Assembly (NCBI RefSeq): GCF_001011035.1
Contig: NZ_CP011492.1
Span: 1,929,501-1,993,500 of the forward strand
DNA from: Streptomyces sp. CNQ-509
Lineage (GTDB): Bacteria > Actinomycetota > Actinomycetes > Streptomycetales > Streptomycetaceae
DNA length: 64,000 bases
Direction: 5' to 3'
Below, piece after piece: positions 32,714 through 42,300 of this stretch. Within the stretch, counting starts at the first letter, position 1. Each line of letters opens with the position of its first letter. The position numbers and the translations under genes are program-made. The notes under the pieces are model-generated. The model made no database searches, was not told the origin of the DNA, and saw only the letters and a program-made list of their open reading frames with translations.

Positions 32714-35461
32714 GTGGCTTCCGGATCCGATCGCAACCCGATCATCATTGGCGGCCTTCCCAGCCAGGTCCCGGATTTCGATCCCGAGGAGACCCAGGAG
32801 TGGCTCGACTCGCTCGACGCGGCCGTCGACGAGCGGGGCCGGGAACGAGCCCGCTATCTCATGCTCCGCCTCATCGAACGCGCCCGCGAGAAGCGCGTGG
32901 CAGTGCCCGAGATGCGGAGCACGGACTACGTCAACACCATCGCGACCAAGGACGAGCCGTTCTTCCCCGGCAACGAGGAGATCGAGCGCAAGGTCCTCAA
33001 CGCGACCCGCTGGAACGCGGCCGTGATGGTCTCCCGGGCCCAGCGCCCCGGCATCGGCGTCGGCGGGCACATCGCCACCTTCGCCTCGTCCGCGTCGCTC
33101 TACGACGTGGGCTTCAACCACTTCTTCCGCGGCAAGGACCACGGCGACGGCGGTGACCAGGTCTTCTTCCAGGGCCACGCCTCGCCCGGCATCTACGCCC
33201 GCGCCTTCCTCCTCGACCGCCTCAGCGAAGCCCAGCTCGACGGCTTCCGGCAGGAGCACTCCAAGGCGCCCAACGGCCTCTCCAGCTACCCGCACCCGCG
33301 GAACATGCCGGACTTCTGGGAGTTCCCCACGGTCTCCATGGGCCTCGGCCCGCTGGGCGCCATCCACCAGGCCCGGATGAACCGCTACATGCAGGCCCGC
33401 GGCATCGCCGACACCTCGAACTCGCACGTGTGGGCGTTCCTCGGCGACGGCGAGATGGACGAGCCGGAGTCGCTGGGCCAGCTGTCCCTGCCCGCCCGCG
33501 AAGGGCTGGACAACCTCACCTTCGTCGTGAACTGCAACCTCCAGCGGCTCGACGGCCCCGTCCGCGGCAACGGGAAGATCATCCAGGAGCTGGAGTCGTA
33601 CTTCCGCGGCGCCGGCTGGAACGTGATCAAGCTGGTCTGGGACCGCTCCTGGGACCCGCTGCTCGCGCAGGACCGCGACGGCGCCCTGGTCAACAAGCTG
33701 AACACGACGCCGGACGGCCAGTTCCAGACGTACGCCACCGAATCCGGCGCGTACATCCGCGAGCACTTCTTCGGCGACGACCTGCGGCTGCGCAAGATGG
33801 TCGAGGACATGACCGACGACCAGCTCCTGCACCTCGGCCGCGGCGGCCACGACCACCGCAAGGTCTACGCCGCCTTCGAGGCCGCCGTCGCGCACAAGGG
33901 CCAGCCGACCGTCATCCTCGCCCAGACCATCAAGGGCTGGACCCTCGGCCCGAACTTCGAGGGCCGCAACGCCACGCACCAGATGAAGAAGCTCACGGTC
34001 GAGGACCTCAAGCGCTTCCGCGACCGGCTGCACCTCCCCATCCCGGACAAGGACCTGGAAGACGGCCTTCCGCCGTACTACCACCCGGGCCGGGACTCCG
34101 AGGAGATCCAGTACATGCACGACCGCCGGCAGGCCCTCGGCGGCTACGTGCCGACGCGCGTGGTGCGCTCCCAGCCGCTGAAGCTGCCGGACGACAAGAC
34201 CTACGCGGCCGTCAAGAAGGGCTCCGGCAGCCAGGCGATCGCCACCACGATGGCGTTCGTGCGGCTGCTCAAGGACCTGATGCGGGACAAGGAGATCGGC
34301 AAGCGGTTCGTGCCGATCGCGCCGGACGAGTACCGCACGTTCGGCATGGACTCCTTCTTCCCGAGCGCCAAGATCTACAACCCGCTGGGCCAGACGTACG
34401 AGTCCGTGGACCGCGAGCTGCTCCTCGCCTACAAGGAGTCGCCCACCGGGCAGCTCCTGCACGACGGCATCTCCGAGGCCGGCTGTACGGCCGCGCTGAC
34501 CGCCGCCGGCACCGCGTACGCGACCCACGGCGAGCCGCTGATCCCGGTCTACGTCTTCTACTCGATGTTCGGCTTCCAGCGCACGGGCGACCAGTTCTGG
34601 GCCATGGCCGACCAGCTCGGCCGCGGCTTCGTCATCGGCGCCACCGCCGGCCGCACCACGCTCACCGGCGAGGGCCTCCAGCACGCCGACGGCCACTCCC
34701 AGCTCCTGGCGTCGACGAACCCGGCGGCCGTGGCGTACGACCCGGCGTTCGGCTTCGAGATCGCGCACATCGTGCAGGACGGCCTGCGGCGGATGTACGG
34801 CTCGTCGCCCGAGCACCCGCACGGCGAGGACGTCTTCTACTACCTGACCGTGTACAACGAGCCGATCGTCCACCCGGCCGAGCCGGAGAACGTCGACGTC
34901 GAGGGCATCGTCAGGGGCATCCACAAGCTGTCCCCTGGGGCCGCGGGCCGGATCCCGGCGCAGATCATGGCGTCCGGCGTGGCCGTGCCGTGGGCGCTGG
35001 AGGCGCAGCGGATCCTCGCTGAGGAGTGGGACGTACGCGCCGACGTGTGGTCCGCCACCTCGTGGAACGAGCTGCGCCGCGAGGCCGTGGAGACCGAGCG
35101 GCACAACCTGCTGCACCCGGAGGAGGAGCAGCGGGTGCCGTGGGTGACGCGGAAGCTCGCCGGGGCCGAGGGGCCGTTCGTGGCGGTGTCGGACTGGATG
35201 CGGTCCGTACCCGACCAGATCGCGCGGTGGGTGCCGGGCACGTACCAGTCGCTGGGCGCGGACGGCTTCGGCTTCGCGGACACCCGCGGCGGGGCGCGGC
35301 GCTTCTTCCACATCGACGCGCAGTCGATCGTGGTGGGGGTGCTCACGGAGCTGGCGAAGGAGGGGAAGGTGGACCGGTCCGTGCTGAAGCAGGCGATCGA
35401 CCGGTACCGGCTTCTCGACGTGGCGGCGGCCGACCCGGGAGCGGCGGGCGGCGACGCCTGA
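32714..35461 (+). CDS. aceE: Pyruvate dehydrogenase E1, homodimeric
   Basis: A 915-residue thiamine-diphosphate enzyme that decarboxylates pyruvate and acetylates the E2 lipoyl group. It has the homodimeric AceE layout. The N-terminal domain has [22 protein letters not shown]-like motifs and [10 protein letters not shown]. The ThDP-binding region contains [10 protein letters not shown] and the [16 protein letters not shown] stretch. The central transketolase-like half has [15 protein letters not shown] and [20 protein letters not shown] 32714 follows GAAGGAAC; codons upstream lack homology. It is monocistronic in appearance. Family length (about 900) is matched. Confidence 0.97.
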   Translation: MASGSDRNPIIIGGLPSQVPDFDPEETQEWLDSLDAAVDERGRERARYLMLRLIERAREKRVAVPEMRSTDYVNTIATKDEPFFPGNEEIERKVLNATRWNAAVMVSRAQRPGIGVGGHIATFASSASLYDVGFNHFFRGKDHGDGGDQVFFQGHASPGIYARAFLLDRLSEAQLDGFRQEHSKAPNGLSSYPHPRNMPDFWEFPTVSMGLGPLGAIHQARMNRYMQARGIADTSNSHVWAFLGDGEMDEPESLGQLSLPAREGLDNLTFVVNCNLQRLDGPVRGNGKIIQELESYFRGAGWNVIKLVWDRSWDPLLAQDRDGALVNKLNTTPDGQFQTYATESGAYIREHFFGDDLRLRKMVEDMTDDQLLHLGRGGHDHRKVYAAFEAAVAHKGQPTVILAQTIKGWTLGPNFEGRNATHQMKKLTVEDLKRFRDRLHLPIPDKDLEDGLPPYYHPGRDSEEIQYMHDRRQALGGYVPTRVVRSQPLKLPDDKTYAAVKKGSGSQAIATTMAFVRLLKDLMRDKEIGKRFVPIAPDEYRTFGMDSFFPSAKIYNPLGQTYESVDRELLLAYKESPTGQLLHDGISEAGCTAALTAAGTAYATHGEPLIPVYVFYSMFGFQRTGDQFWAMADQLGRGFVIGATAGRTTLTGEGLQHADGHSQLLASTNPAAVAYDPAFGFEIAHIVQDGLRRMYGSSPEHPHGEDVFYYLTVYNEPIVHPAEPENVDVEGIVRGIHKLSPGAAGRIPAQIMASGVAVPWALEAQRILAEEWDVRADVWSATSWNELRREAVETERHNLLHPEEEQRVPWVTRKLAGAEGPFVAVSDWMRSVPDQIARWVPGTYQSLGADGFGFADTRGGARRFFHIDAQSIVVGVLTELAKEGKVDRSVLKQAIDRYRLLDVAAADPGAAGGDA

Positions 35462-35545
35462 CGCCTCGCGCCGGGGGCGGCGGGCCCGGCGGGGCGTGGC
35501 CGCTCGGCCGGGCCGCGGGCCACGGGGTCTCCGTAGCATCAGGCC

Positions 35546-36400
35546 ATGCCCAGTAAACCGGACACTATCCCCGACCACGCTGACCCCGGTGCCGCCGCCC
35601 CGGCCGAGGCACCCGCGGCGCAGGCGCGGCTGGCGCGGTGGGAGCGGCGCACACGGCGTCCGCTGCTCGGGCTCGCGCTGGTCTTCGCCACCGCGTACGC
35701 CATGCCCATCGTGGATCCCGGCATGCCGGGTGCGCTGCACACGGCATGCCGGGCCGCGACGTGGGCCGTGTGGGCCGTCTTCGCCGCGGACTACGCCTGG
35801 CGGCTGCGACTGGCGGAGGACCGGTGGAGGTTCGTACGCACGCACGCCCTCGACCTCTGCGCGGTGCTGCTGCCGCTGATCCGCCCGCTGCGGCTGCTCC
35901 AGCTCGTCTCGGCGCTGCTGCTCACCGGCCGGCTCGCGACGGCCGCCGCCCAGGTGCGGCTGACGACGCACGTGGTGGGCTCGGTCCTGGTGCTGTGGTT
36001 GTTCGGCGCGCTCGCGGTGCTGGAGGTGGAGCGAGGAGAGCCCGGCGCCAACATCCACACGCTCGGCGACGCCGTCTGGTGGGCGTTCACGACGATGACC
36101 ACGGTCGGGTACGGGGACCTCGCCCCGACGACGGGCCTGGGGCGGCTGCTGGCGATCGGGCTGATGGTATCCGGGATCGCGCTGCTGGGTCTGGTCACGG
36201 CGAACATCGCGGCGTGGTTCATCTCGCAGGTGCGGCAGGAGAGCGAGCACGAGGAGAAGCAGACGGCGGCGCTGCGGGAGCTGACGCGGGAGGTGGCGTC
36301 GCTGCGCGCGGAGGTCACGGCCCTGCGGCAGGCGGGGGTGGAAGCGGCAGCGGCCCCGGCGGGCGGGGCCGTGCCGGGGCCGGCGGCTCCTGGGGAGTGA
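35546..36400 (+). CDS. Voltage-gated-like potassium channel
   Basis: A 284-residue ion channel with the selectivity filter TTVGYGDL (near residues 187-194) preceded by a pore helix (GDAVWWAFTTM). Four to five helices come before the pore, including a basic S4-like stretch (IRPLRLLQLVSALLLTGRLA), so the fold is of the six-helix Kv type. The cytoplasmic tail is a coiled coil (ELTREVASLRAEVTALRQ) that may tetramerise. No RCK/TrkA-N domain is attached. It is downstream of aceE by 84 bases and probably independent. Confidence 0.92.
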   Translation: MPSKPDTIPDHADPGAAAPAEAPAAQARLARWERRTRRPLLGLALVFATAYAMPIVDPGMPGALHTACRAATWAVWAVFAADYAWRLRLAEDRWRFVRTHALDLCAVLLPLIRPLRLLQLVSALLLTGRLATAAAQVRLTTHVVGSVLVLWLFGALAVLEVERGEPGANIHTLGDAVWWAFTTMTTVGYGDLAPTTGLGRLLAIGLMVSGIALLGLVTANIAAWFISQVRQESEHEEKQTAALRELTREVASLRAEVTALRQAGVEAAAAPAGGAVPGPAAPGE

Positions 36401-36471
36401 CGGCCGGGGGCCCGTCCCGCACGGCCGGCCCGCGGCCCCCGCGGCGGCCCCCCTCCGCGCCGCCGCCCTCG

Positions 36472-37485
36472 CTACTCCCGGCCCGCGGACGTGAAGGTGA
36501 CGTCCGCGTACCGCGGCCCCGCGACCTGCCCGGCCAGCGGCTCCAGCAGCGCGCGCTCCGCCTCCGTCAGCTCGATCACCGTCGCCGCGGCGTTCTCCTC
36601 CACCCGCGACGGCTTCCGCGTCCCCGGGATCGGCACGACCGTCATCCCGCGCAGTGCCGCCTGCCCGTGCACCCACGCGAGCGCGATCTGCGCCGGCGTC
36701 GCCCCGTGCGCCTCGGCGATCTGCCGCAGCGGCGCGAGCAGTTCGGCGTTCTTCGCGCCGTTGCCGCCGGTGAAGCGCGGCATCGTGCGGCGGAAGTCGT
36801 CGGCGGTCAGATCCTTCTCGGCGTTGACGAAGGCCCCGGTGAGGAAGCCCCGGCCGAGCGGCGAGTACGGCACGAAGGCGACGCCCAGCTCCTGCGCGGC
36901 GGGCACCGCCGTCCGCTCCACGTCCCGGCTGAAGACCGACCACTCCGACTGCACCGCGGCGATCGGGTGCACCGCATGGGCCGCGCGCAGCTCCGCGCCG
37001 GTGACCTCGCTCAGCCCGAGGTGCCGTACTTTGCCCTCCTGGACCAGCTCGGCCATGAATCCGACCGTGTCCTCGATCGGGACGCGCAGGTCGCGCCGGT
37101 GCATGTAGTAGAGGTCGATGGTCTCCACGCCGAGGCGGCGCAGGCTGCCCTCGATGCAGGAGCGCAGATAGGGCCGGTCGTTGCGGATCACCCGCTTCTG
37201 CGGCTCCTCCGGGTCGATCGAGATCGAGAACTTGGACGCGAGAGTGACGGCGTCCCGGTTGGCGCGGATGAAGGGGGCGATGAACTTCTCGTTCTCGCCG
37301 TCGCCGTACATGTCGGCGGTGTCGTACAGGGTGATGCCGAGTTCGAGGGCGCGGTCGAGGGTGGCCCGGGCGGCGTCCGCGTCGGTGGGCCCGTACGCGA
37401 AGCTCATACCCATGCAGCCGAGGCCCTGGACCCCGACCCGGGGCCCGTCGGTGCCGAGGGGGACGGTGGCGACGGGGGTGTTCAT
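36472..37485 (-). CDS. Aldo/keto reductase under MerR control
   Basis: A 337-residue NADPH-dependent aldo/keto reductase. The catalytic tetrad is visible as LYDTADMYG (Asp and Tyr), TLASKF (Lys) and YYMHRRD (His). The C-terminal cofactor loop is IPGTRKPSRVEEN. ATG 37485 overlaps the stop of the MerR regulator by 4 bp (37482-37485), so the two form one operon; MerR homologues paired with reductases commonly respond to electrophiles or oxidants. Natural substrate unknown. Confidence 0.93.
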   Translation of the reverse strand: MNTPVATVPLGTDGPRVGVQGLGCMGMSFAYGPTDADAARATLDRALELGITLYDTADMYGDGENEKFIAPFIRANRDAVTLASKFSISIDPEEPQKRVIRNDRPYLRSCIEGSLRRLGVETIDLYYMHRRDLRVPIEDTVGFMAELVQEGKVRHLGLSEVTGAELRAAHAVHPIAAVQSEWSVFSRDVERTAVPAAQELGVAFVPYSPLGRGFLTGAFVNAEKDLTADDFRRTMPRFTGGNGAKNAELLAPLRQIAEAHGATPAQIALAWVHGQAALRGMTVVPIPGTRKPSRVEENAAATVIELTEAERALLEPLAGQVAGPRYADVTFTSAGRE

Positions 37486-37895
37486 GGAGTGCATCCGGAA
37501 GCTGCTCCCTCGTAGAATTCGATCTTGAAGTCGAGGACGGCGAGCGTCGTCTGAAGGTTGGCGATCTGCTGCCGGACCACCTCGCGGTGTTCCCGGAAGA
37601 GCTGGGTGCGCTCGGGCATGGTCTGGTCCCCGGCCCGTACCAGCTCGGCGTAGCGGACCATGTCGGCCACCGGCATCCCGGTGAGCCGCAGCTTGCCGAT
37701 GAGGTCGAGCCAGTCGAGGTCGCCGTCGGTGTAGAGGCGCTGCCCGGTGTGCGAGCGGTGTACGCCGTTGAGCAGCCCGATGCGCTCGTACCAGCGCAGG
37801 GTGTGCGCGCTCAGTCCCGTGTACGAGGCGACCTCGCTGATGGAGTAGTGATCTTGGCCCACGGGGCGCACCCGGGCCGCTGTGGTCAGGCTCAT
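37482..37895 (-). CDS. MerR-family transcriptional regulator
   Basis: A 137-residue regulator with an N-terminal winged helix (YSISEVASYTGLSAHTLRWYERIGL, residues about 17-41) and a dimerising coiled coil (MPERTQLFREHREVVRQQIANLQ). Only a short effector tail remains, with one Cys close to the end (AASGCTP). It is transcribed with the reductase and probably autoregulated through the perfect 18-bp palindrome at 37933-37950, which sits in a 19-bp promoter spacer as expected for MerR proteins. Confidence 0.93.
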   Translation of the reverse strand: MSLTTAARVRPVGQDHYSISEVASYTGLSAHTLRWYERIGLLNGVHRSHTGQRLYTDGDLDWLDLIGKLRLTGMPVADMVRYAELVRAGDQTMPERTQLFREHREVVRQQIANLQTTLAVLDFKIEFYEGAASGCTP

Positions 37896-37922
37896 TACCG
37901 GCTCCCCACTCTCGACGCGTCG

Positions 37923-37959
37923 ACGCTACTGACTTGGAGTGCACTCCAAGCAACAAGAT
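37923..37959. promoter_or_regulatory. MerR operator in 19-bp-spacer promoter(s)
   Basis: A perfect 18-bp palindrome at 37933-37950 (half CTTGGAGTG). On the minus strand TTGCTT (37948-37953) and TAGCGT (37923-37928) flank exactly 19 bp, the overlong spacer that MerR proteins untwist. On the plus strand CTGACT (37929-37934) and CAAGAT (37954-37959) also flank 19 bp, so the divergent serine hydrolase gene may be controlled by the same site, though its -10 is poor. Confidence 0.78.
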
Positions 37960-37981
37960 ATGCGCGCGTTAGGCTCGGCGC

Positions 37982-38821
37982 ATGGACAGCCTGCTTGTGA
38001 TCGACTCGTGGCCCGTCGGTACGGCGGCGGCCGCGGCCCTGCGCGCCGACGGCTCGCTCGCCGGGTCGCACGGCCCGGCGGACCATCGCTACTATCTGGC
38101 GTCGGTGACGAAGCCCCTGGTGGCGTACGCCGTGCTGGTGGGCGTCGAGGAGGGCGCGATCGAGCTGGACGAGCCGGCGGGTCCCGAGGGCTCGACCGTA
38201 CGCCACCTGCTGGCGCACACCTCCGGGCTGGGTTTCGACGAGCACCGGGTGATGGCCGCGCCGGGCACCCGCAGGCTGTACTCGAACGCCGGCTTCGAGG
38301 TCCTGGGCGACCATCTCGCGAAGGCCACGGACATACCGCTGGCGGAGTACGTCCGGGACGCTGTCTTCGCACCGCTGGGCATGACCGCAACGAGCCTGGA
38401 CGGGTCACCCGCGTATGCGGCGACGTCGACGGTGGCGGACCTGGCGCGGTTCGCGGGCGAGCTGCTGGTGCCGCGGCTGATCTCGGACGAGACGCATGCG
38501 GAGGCGACGTCGGTCTGCTTCCCCGGCCTGAAGGGCGTGCTGCCCGGCTACGGGCATCAGAGCCCGAACGACTGGGGTCTGGGCTTCGAGATCCGCGACG
38601 GCAAGTCCCCGCACTGGACGGGGTCGTCGTCCTCGCCGCAGACGTACGGCCACTTCGGCCAGTCGGGCACCTTCCTGTGGATCGACCCGGAGGCGCCCAC
38701 GGCGGCGGGCCACGGGGCCGCGTGCGTGGCGCTGACGGACCGGCAGTTCGGCGAGTGGGCAGCAGAGGTGTGGCCGCCGTTCACGGACGGGGTACTGGGG
38801 GAGCTGGCCGGAGGGAAGTGA
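37982..38821 (+). CDS. Serine hydrolase, beta-lactamase/DD-peptidase fold
   Basis: A 279-residue protein of the class C beta-lactamase-like family. The SxxK motif is ASVTKPL (near residue 40), YxN is YSNAGFE (near 100), and the third motif HFGQSG replaces KTG near residue 222. There is no signal peptide, so a cytoplasmic esterase or amide hydrolase is likelier than a wall enzyme. It is divergent from the MerR/aldo-keto operon and may share its MerR operator. No Shine-Dalgarno is clear, and the start lies about 22 bases past the putative -10. Confidence 0.87.
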   Translation: MDSLLVIDSWPVGTAAAAALRADGSLAGSHGPADHRYYLASVTKPLVAYAVLVGVEEGAIELDEPAGPEGSTVRHLLAHTSGLGFDEHRVMAAPGTRRLYSNAGFEVLGDHLAKATDIPLAEYVRDAVFAPLGMTATSLDGSPAYAATSTVADLARFAGELLVPRLISDETHAEATSVCFPGLKGVLPGYGHQSPNDWGLGFEIRDGKSPHWTGSSSSPQTYGHFGQSGTFLWIDPEAPTAAGHGAACVALTDRQFGEWAAEVWPPFTDGVLGELAGGK

Positions 38822-38879
38822 CCTCTGTCACCGGTCGGCGCTAGTCTGGCGAGCAGTTGACGGTGAGGGGGGAGAAGCG

Positions 38880-39050
38880 ATGCTTTTCGGATTCGGCAGC
38901 GCGTTAGAGAAGTTGGTCACGGTCGCGGGGGTGGTGGTCGCGGCGGTGGCGGTGGTGAAGCTGGCCGAGGAGACGGACCCGGCGGACGCGGCGGCGGACG
39001 CCCCGCCCGCGGACCCCGGCCCCGAGGACGCCCGCCCCGCAGAGGCGTGA
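38880..39050 (+). CDS. Small single-helix membrane protein, TTA codon
   Basis: A 56-residue protein with an amphipathic start, one hydrophobic helix (LVTVAGVVVAAVAVVKL, about residues 12-28) and an acidic Pro/Ala/Asp-rich cytoplasmic or extracellular tail. The Shine-Dalgarno AGGGGGGAG before ATG is strong, which supports a real gene despite its size. Codon 9 (38904-38906) is TTA, rare in this genome and a mark of bldA-dependent genes. Not recognised; function unknown. Confidence 0.65.
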   Translation: MLFGFGSALEKLVTVAGVVVAAVAVVKLAEETDPADAAADAPPADPGPEDARPAEA

Positions 39051-39109
39051 GGGGCGTACGGGACGGCTGCCCCGGGCATCCGTGACCGCGGTGGCCGGGG
39101 CCGGGGCGG

Positions 39110-39507
39110 TCAAGGTGTGCAAGTCCGGTCGGCCGGGGGCAGGGGGCCGCCGGCGAGGTAGGTGTTGACTGCCCTGTCGGCGCATCGGATGGGCCGGTTG
39201 CCGCTGATGGCGTTGGCGTAGACGCCGTGGCTGCGGATGTCGGCCGTCAGGAGGCGGGAGCCGCCGAGCGCGCGGTGCAGGGCGACGCCGCCCGGCACGG
39301 GGCTGAGGGCGAGGGGGTAATCGAGTCCGGGCCCGCCGGGCCCGCCGGGGTTGGCGAGGAGGATGCCGCGGCGCTGGGAGGGCTCGGCGGTGGCGCGCGG
39401 ATGCGCGAGACGGCGATGTCGGTGGTGCGGCCGTGGGGAGCGGCGTAGTCGAGGGGCACGGAGAGCCGCCCGCACTCGGCTCCGGCTTCCACCAGGCCCC
39501 TGTACAC
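39110..39507 (-). pseudogene. Remnant of secreted tripeptidyl aminopeptidase-type hydrolase
   Basis: Pieces of the TAP/SlpD-like alpha/beta hydrolase family occur in two frames. CGRLSVPLDYAAPHGRTTDIAV is typical of the N-terminal region (seen in part). GILLANPGGPGGPGLDYPL is in another frame. Then comes a jump to a C-terminal piece (YLAGGPLPPADRTC) with the whole catalytic middle, including the GxSxG serine, missing. At least one frameshift and a large internal deletion make it inactive. Confidence 0.72.
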
Positions 39508-39514
39508 GCACCTC

Positions 39515-39734
39515 GCCCCCCGGCTCCGGCTCCCGCGTCCTCGGTACGCACCTGCCCGCCCCGGACATGACCGCCGAGCAGGCCCTCGCCGCCGGCATGC
39601 CGCCGATGGGCGTCACGCACGAGTGGCTGAACACCGCCGGCCAGCCCGGCCGCCCCCGGTACGCCACGGAACCCGGCATCCCGCTCACCACCTTCGAGCA
39701 GTGGGCCCGCGACCACCTGCCGGCCGGCCGCTGA
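39515..39734 (+). pseudogene. C-terminal fragment of an NmrA-like SDR
   Basis: The last 70 or so codons of an open frame read like the C-terminal end of an NmrA/NAD(P)H-binding family protein (MTAEQALAAGMPPMG, then TTFEQWARDHLPAGR at the end). The nucleotide-binding N-terminal half and any start are missing; the upstream part of the frame overlaps the hydrolase remnant on the other strand. A truncated relic. Confidence 0.55.
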
Positions 39735-39843
39735 CGCAAGGCGCTCCCCCGGGCCGCCGTCCGCTGCCCGGTGACCCGCCCGGCGGGTGCGTGGCCGGAA
39801 CAACACCGTTGCCCGCCGGGCGCCTTCGGGCCCCATGGGGGCA

Positions 39844-40145
39844 TGAGTAACCCCGCCTCCTTACCGCCCGTCGCCGCCGCCGGGCAGGCGCCGCTCATGC
39901 GGCTCGATTCCGACCGGCACTTCGACGCCGGCGTCAACCTGTCCACCTGGGCCATCGCCCGCCGGCTGCCCCGGACCCTCGCAGAAGCCGGGCGGCTCGG
40001 GTGGCGGACGGACCGGCGGGCCCTGGCGGCGCTGCTCGGGTGCCAGGCCGGGGCTCCCCCTGGCGGCAGCGACTCGGTGCCTTCGGGAACGGTGGCTCTT
40101 CGACGGGGAGATCAGCCTGCCAGAGGCCGCGGCTCCGTTTCATGA
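39844..40145 (+). pseudogene. N-terminal fragment of an ABC transporter
   Basis: The first 70 residues (from ATG 39844) resemble the N-terminus of a fused permease/ATPase ABC transporter, with LPRTLAEAGRLGWRTDRRAL followed by ALLGCQAG. Homology then stops and the frame runs on as Arg/Gly-rich noise to 40145. No membrane domain or Walker motif follows. Probably a truncated gene in the same decaying stretch. Confidence 0.5.
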
Positions 40146-40213
40146 GCGACATGACCCATAGGAATGAAGCAGGGCAGGTCGCTTCCCGGCATGAAGCGCC
40201 CGCACCGGAGGCC

Positions 40214-40885
40214 CTATTCCCCGGCCGGCTGCATCTCCCACACCAGCGCCGTCGCCGGCTCCTCGGCCGTCAGGTCCAGTCCCTCGCAGCCGGCGATACG
40301 GGCCGCGTCCCCCGGCCCCGCCGCCGGGGACCCGCCGCCGACGCGGACCGCGCCGCGGACCACGTGCACGTACACCCACGGCGCGTCCGGCAGCGCCGTC
40401 CGCTCCCCCGGGCGCAGCCGGCGCACGTGCAGGACCGACGCCGCCCGCTCGACCGCCAGCGGCGTGCCGTCGGCGATGCCGCGGACCACCTCGTACGAGG
40501 GCTCGCCGCCCGGCGCCGCCGGCATGAACCACATCTGGAGGAACGCCAGCGGCGCCGGGCCCGCGTTGCGCTCCACGTGCCGGATGCCCGTGCCCGCGGA
40601 GAGCCGCGCGACGTCCCCGGGGCGGACGGTCTCGGTGCGTCCTGCGGAGTCCTCGTGGGTCAGCTCGCCGTCGAGGACCCAGGTGACGATCTCCATGTCG
40701 CGGTGCGGGTGTTCGGCGAAGCCCGCGCCGGGCCGCAGCCGCTCCTCGTTGCAGGCGACGAGCGCGCCGAAGCGGACGTTGTCCGGGTCGTAGAAGCCGC
40801 CGAAGGAGAACGCGTGCAGCGTCTCGATTCCGGCGCCCGCGTCCCCGCCGCGGTAGCGCGCCCGCCCCCGCCGTAGCTGAATCAC
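40214..40885 (-). CDS. Pirin-family bicupin protein
   Basis: A 223-residue pirin/YhhW-type cupin. The metal-binding cupin block is AEHPHRDMEIVTWVLDGELTH, seen in part, with three His and a Glu for the iron site, followed by DSAGRTETVRPGDV and the GIRHVERN block. The C-terminal cupin half is degenerate. Members act as quercetinase-like dioxygenases or redox sensors. GTG 40885 is chosen at the beginning of homology (IQLRRG). It is divergent from fasR. Confidence 0.9.
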   Translation of the reverse strand: MIQLRRGRARYRGGDAGAGIETLHAFSFGGFYDPDNVRFGALVACNEERLRPGAGFAEHPHRDMEIVTWVLDGELTHEDSAGRTETVRPGDVARLSAGTGIRHVERNAGPAPLAFLQMWFMPAAPGGEPSYEVVRGIADGTPLAVERAASVLHVRRLRPGERTALPDAPWVYVHVVRGAVRVGGGSPAAGPGDAARIAGCEGLDLTAEEPATALVWEMQPAGE

Positions 40886-40996
40886 CCCGCCACCGTACGC
40901 CGCCCGAAGCCGCCCGAAGCCCCGCGAAGCGGCCGGAGTCCCCGCGGAAAGACGCCGCTTTCGTCCGACGCGACCCGGATAGGGCAGGCTAGACCC

Positions 40997-42211
40997 GTGC
41001 CTGAACCGACCGAGACACCCGAGCCGCCCGACCGTGACGCCGCTCGGTTGCAGCATCCGCACACCGCGACCCTGCGCCGGCTGGAGAAGTCGTCCGGGGA
41101 ACTGGCCGCCGCCGCCATCGCCCGGATGGATGAGCAGTTGCCCTGGTACCGGGCCATGCCTCCGGAGCACCGCTCGTGGATCGGGCTGGTCGCGCAGGCG
41201 GGCATCGCGGCCTTCACGGAATGGTTCCGGCACCCCGAGACGCCGCAGGCCATCTCGACCGACGTGTTCGGCACGGCGCCGCGGGAGCTGACCCGGGCGA
41301 TCACGCTGCGGCAGACCGTGGAGATGGTGCGTACGACGATCGAGGTGATGGAGTCCGCGATCGAGGACGTCGCCGCGCCCGGCGACGAGTCCGCGCTCCG
41401 CGAGGCGCTGCTCGTCTACGCCCGCGAGATCGCCTTCGCCACCGCCCAGGTCTACGCGCAGGCCGCGGAGGCCCGCGGCGCGTGGGACGCCCGGCTGGAG
41501 TCGCTGGTGGTGAACGCGGTGCTGTCCGGCGAGGCCGACGAGGGCGCCGTGTCCCGCGCGGCGGCGCTCGGCTGGAGCTCGCCCGACCACGTGTGCGTGG
41601 TGCTGGGCACCGCGCCGGACGGCGACAGCGAGCTGACCGTGGAGGCGATCAGGCGGGCGGCGCGGCACGCGAAGCTCCAGGTGCTGACGGGGGTGCTGGG
41701 CACGCGGCTCGTCGTCATCGCGGGCGGCAGCGCGGAGCCGCTGAAGGCGGCGAAGGCGCTGATCGGCCCGTTCGCGCAGGGTCCGGTGGTGGCCGGCCCG
41801 GTCGTCGGCGACCTGCTGGCCGCCACGCGCTCCGCGCAGGCCGCGGCGGCGGGGCTGAAGGCGTGCTCGGCCTGGGAGGACGCGCCGCGGCCCGTGCTGG
41901 CGGACGACCTGCTGCCGGAGCGGGCGATCGCCGGCGATCCGGCGGCGCGTGAACAACTGGTGGAGGAGATCTACAGTCCTCTGGCGGAGGCCGGCTCCGC
42001 GCTGCTGGAGACGCTCAGCGTCTACCTGGAGCAGGCGTCGAGCCTCGAAGGCGCCGCACGGATGTTGTTCGTTCACCCCAACACCGTTCGCTACCGGCTG
42101 CGACGTGTGACCGATGTCACGGGGTGGTCCCCGTCCGATGTCCGTTCGGCGTTTACTCTGCGTATCGCACTGATCCTCGGCCGGCTGACGGAGACGGAAC
42201 CCCAGCCGTAG
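40997..42211 (+). CDS. fasR: PucR-type activator of fatty acid synthesis (FasR)
   Basis: A 404-residue regulator. The N-terminal sensing half precedes a GGDEF-like degenerate middle and a C-terminal PucR helix-turn-helix (LEGAARMLFVHPNTVRYRLR near residues 355-375). In Streptomyces coelicolor the same-position gene fasR activates the fabD-fabH-acpP-fabF operon, which lies directly downstream here. The gene name rests on this gene order plus the domain type. GTG 40997 is used. The 90 bases between it and fabD include the AT-richer ATTTGTTCGGACTCAAC, a candidate site for the fab promoter. Confidence 0.9.
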   Translation: MPEPTETPEPPDRDAARLQHPHTATLRRLEKSSGELAAAAIARMDEQLPWYRAMPPEHRSWIGLVAQAGIAAFTEWFRHPETPQAISTDVFGTAPRELTRAITLRQTVEMVRTTIEVMESAIEDVAAPGDESALREALLVYAREIAFATAQVYAQAAEARGAWDARLESLVVNAVLSGEADEGAVSRAAALGWSSPDHVCVVLGTAPDGDSELTVEAIRRAARHAKLQVLTGVLGTRLVVIAGGSAEPLKAAKALIGPFAQGPVVAGPVVGDLLAATRSAQAAAAGLKACSAWEDAPRPVLADDLLPERAIAGDPAAREQLVEEIYSPLAEAGSALLETLSVYLEQASSLEGAARMLFVHPNTVRYRLRRVTDVTGWSPSDVRSAFTLRIALILGRLTETEPQP

Positions 42212-42300
42212 TCATTTGTTCGGACTCAACAAATCCCTCCGGTGTTCTTCGTCCCCGTCCCCACGGGCGGCAGACACCCCCGACAAGAGAAGGTTGAAGG

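Noticed and set aside
31910..36943. A minus-strand open frame of about 1680 codons crossing aceE and the potassium channel
   Set aside because: Only its last 147 codons (from GTG 32350) are real, as the DUF3052 gene. The rest is antisense to aceE and has no family motif.
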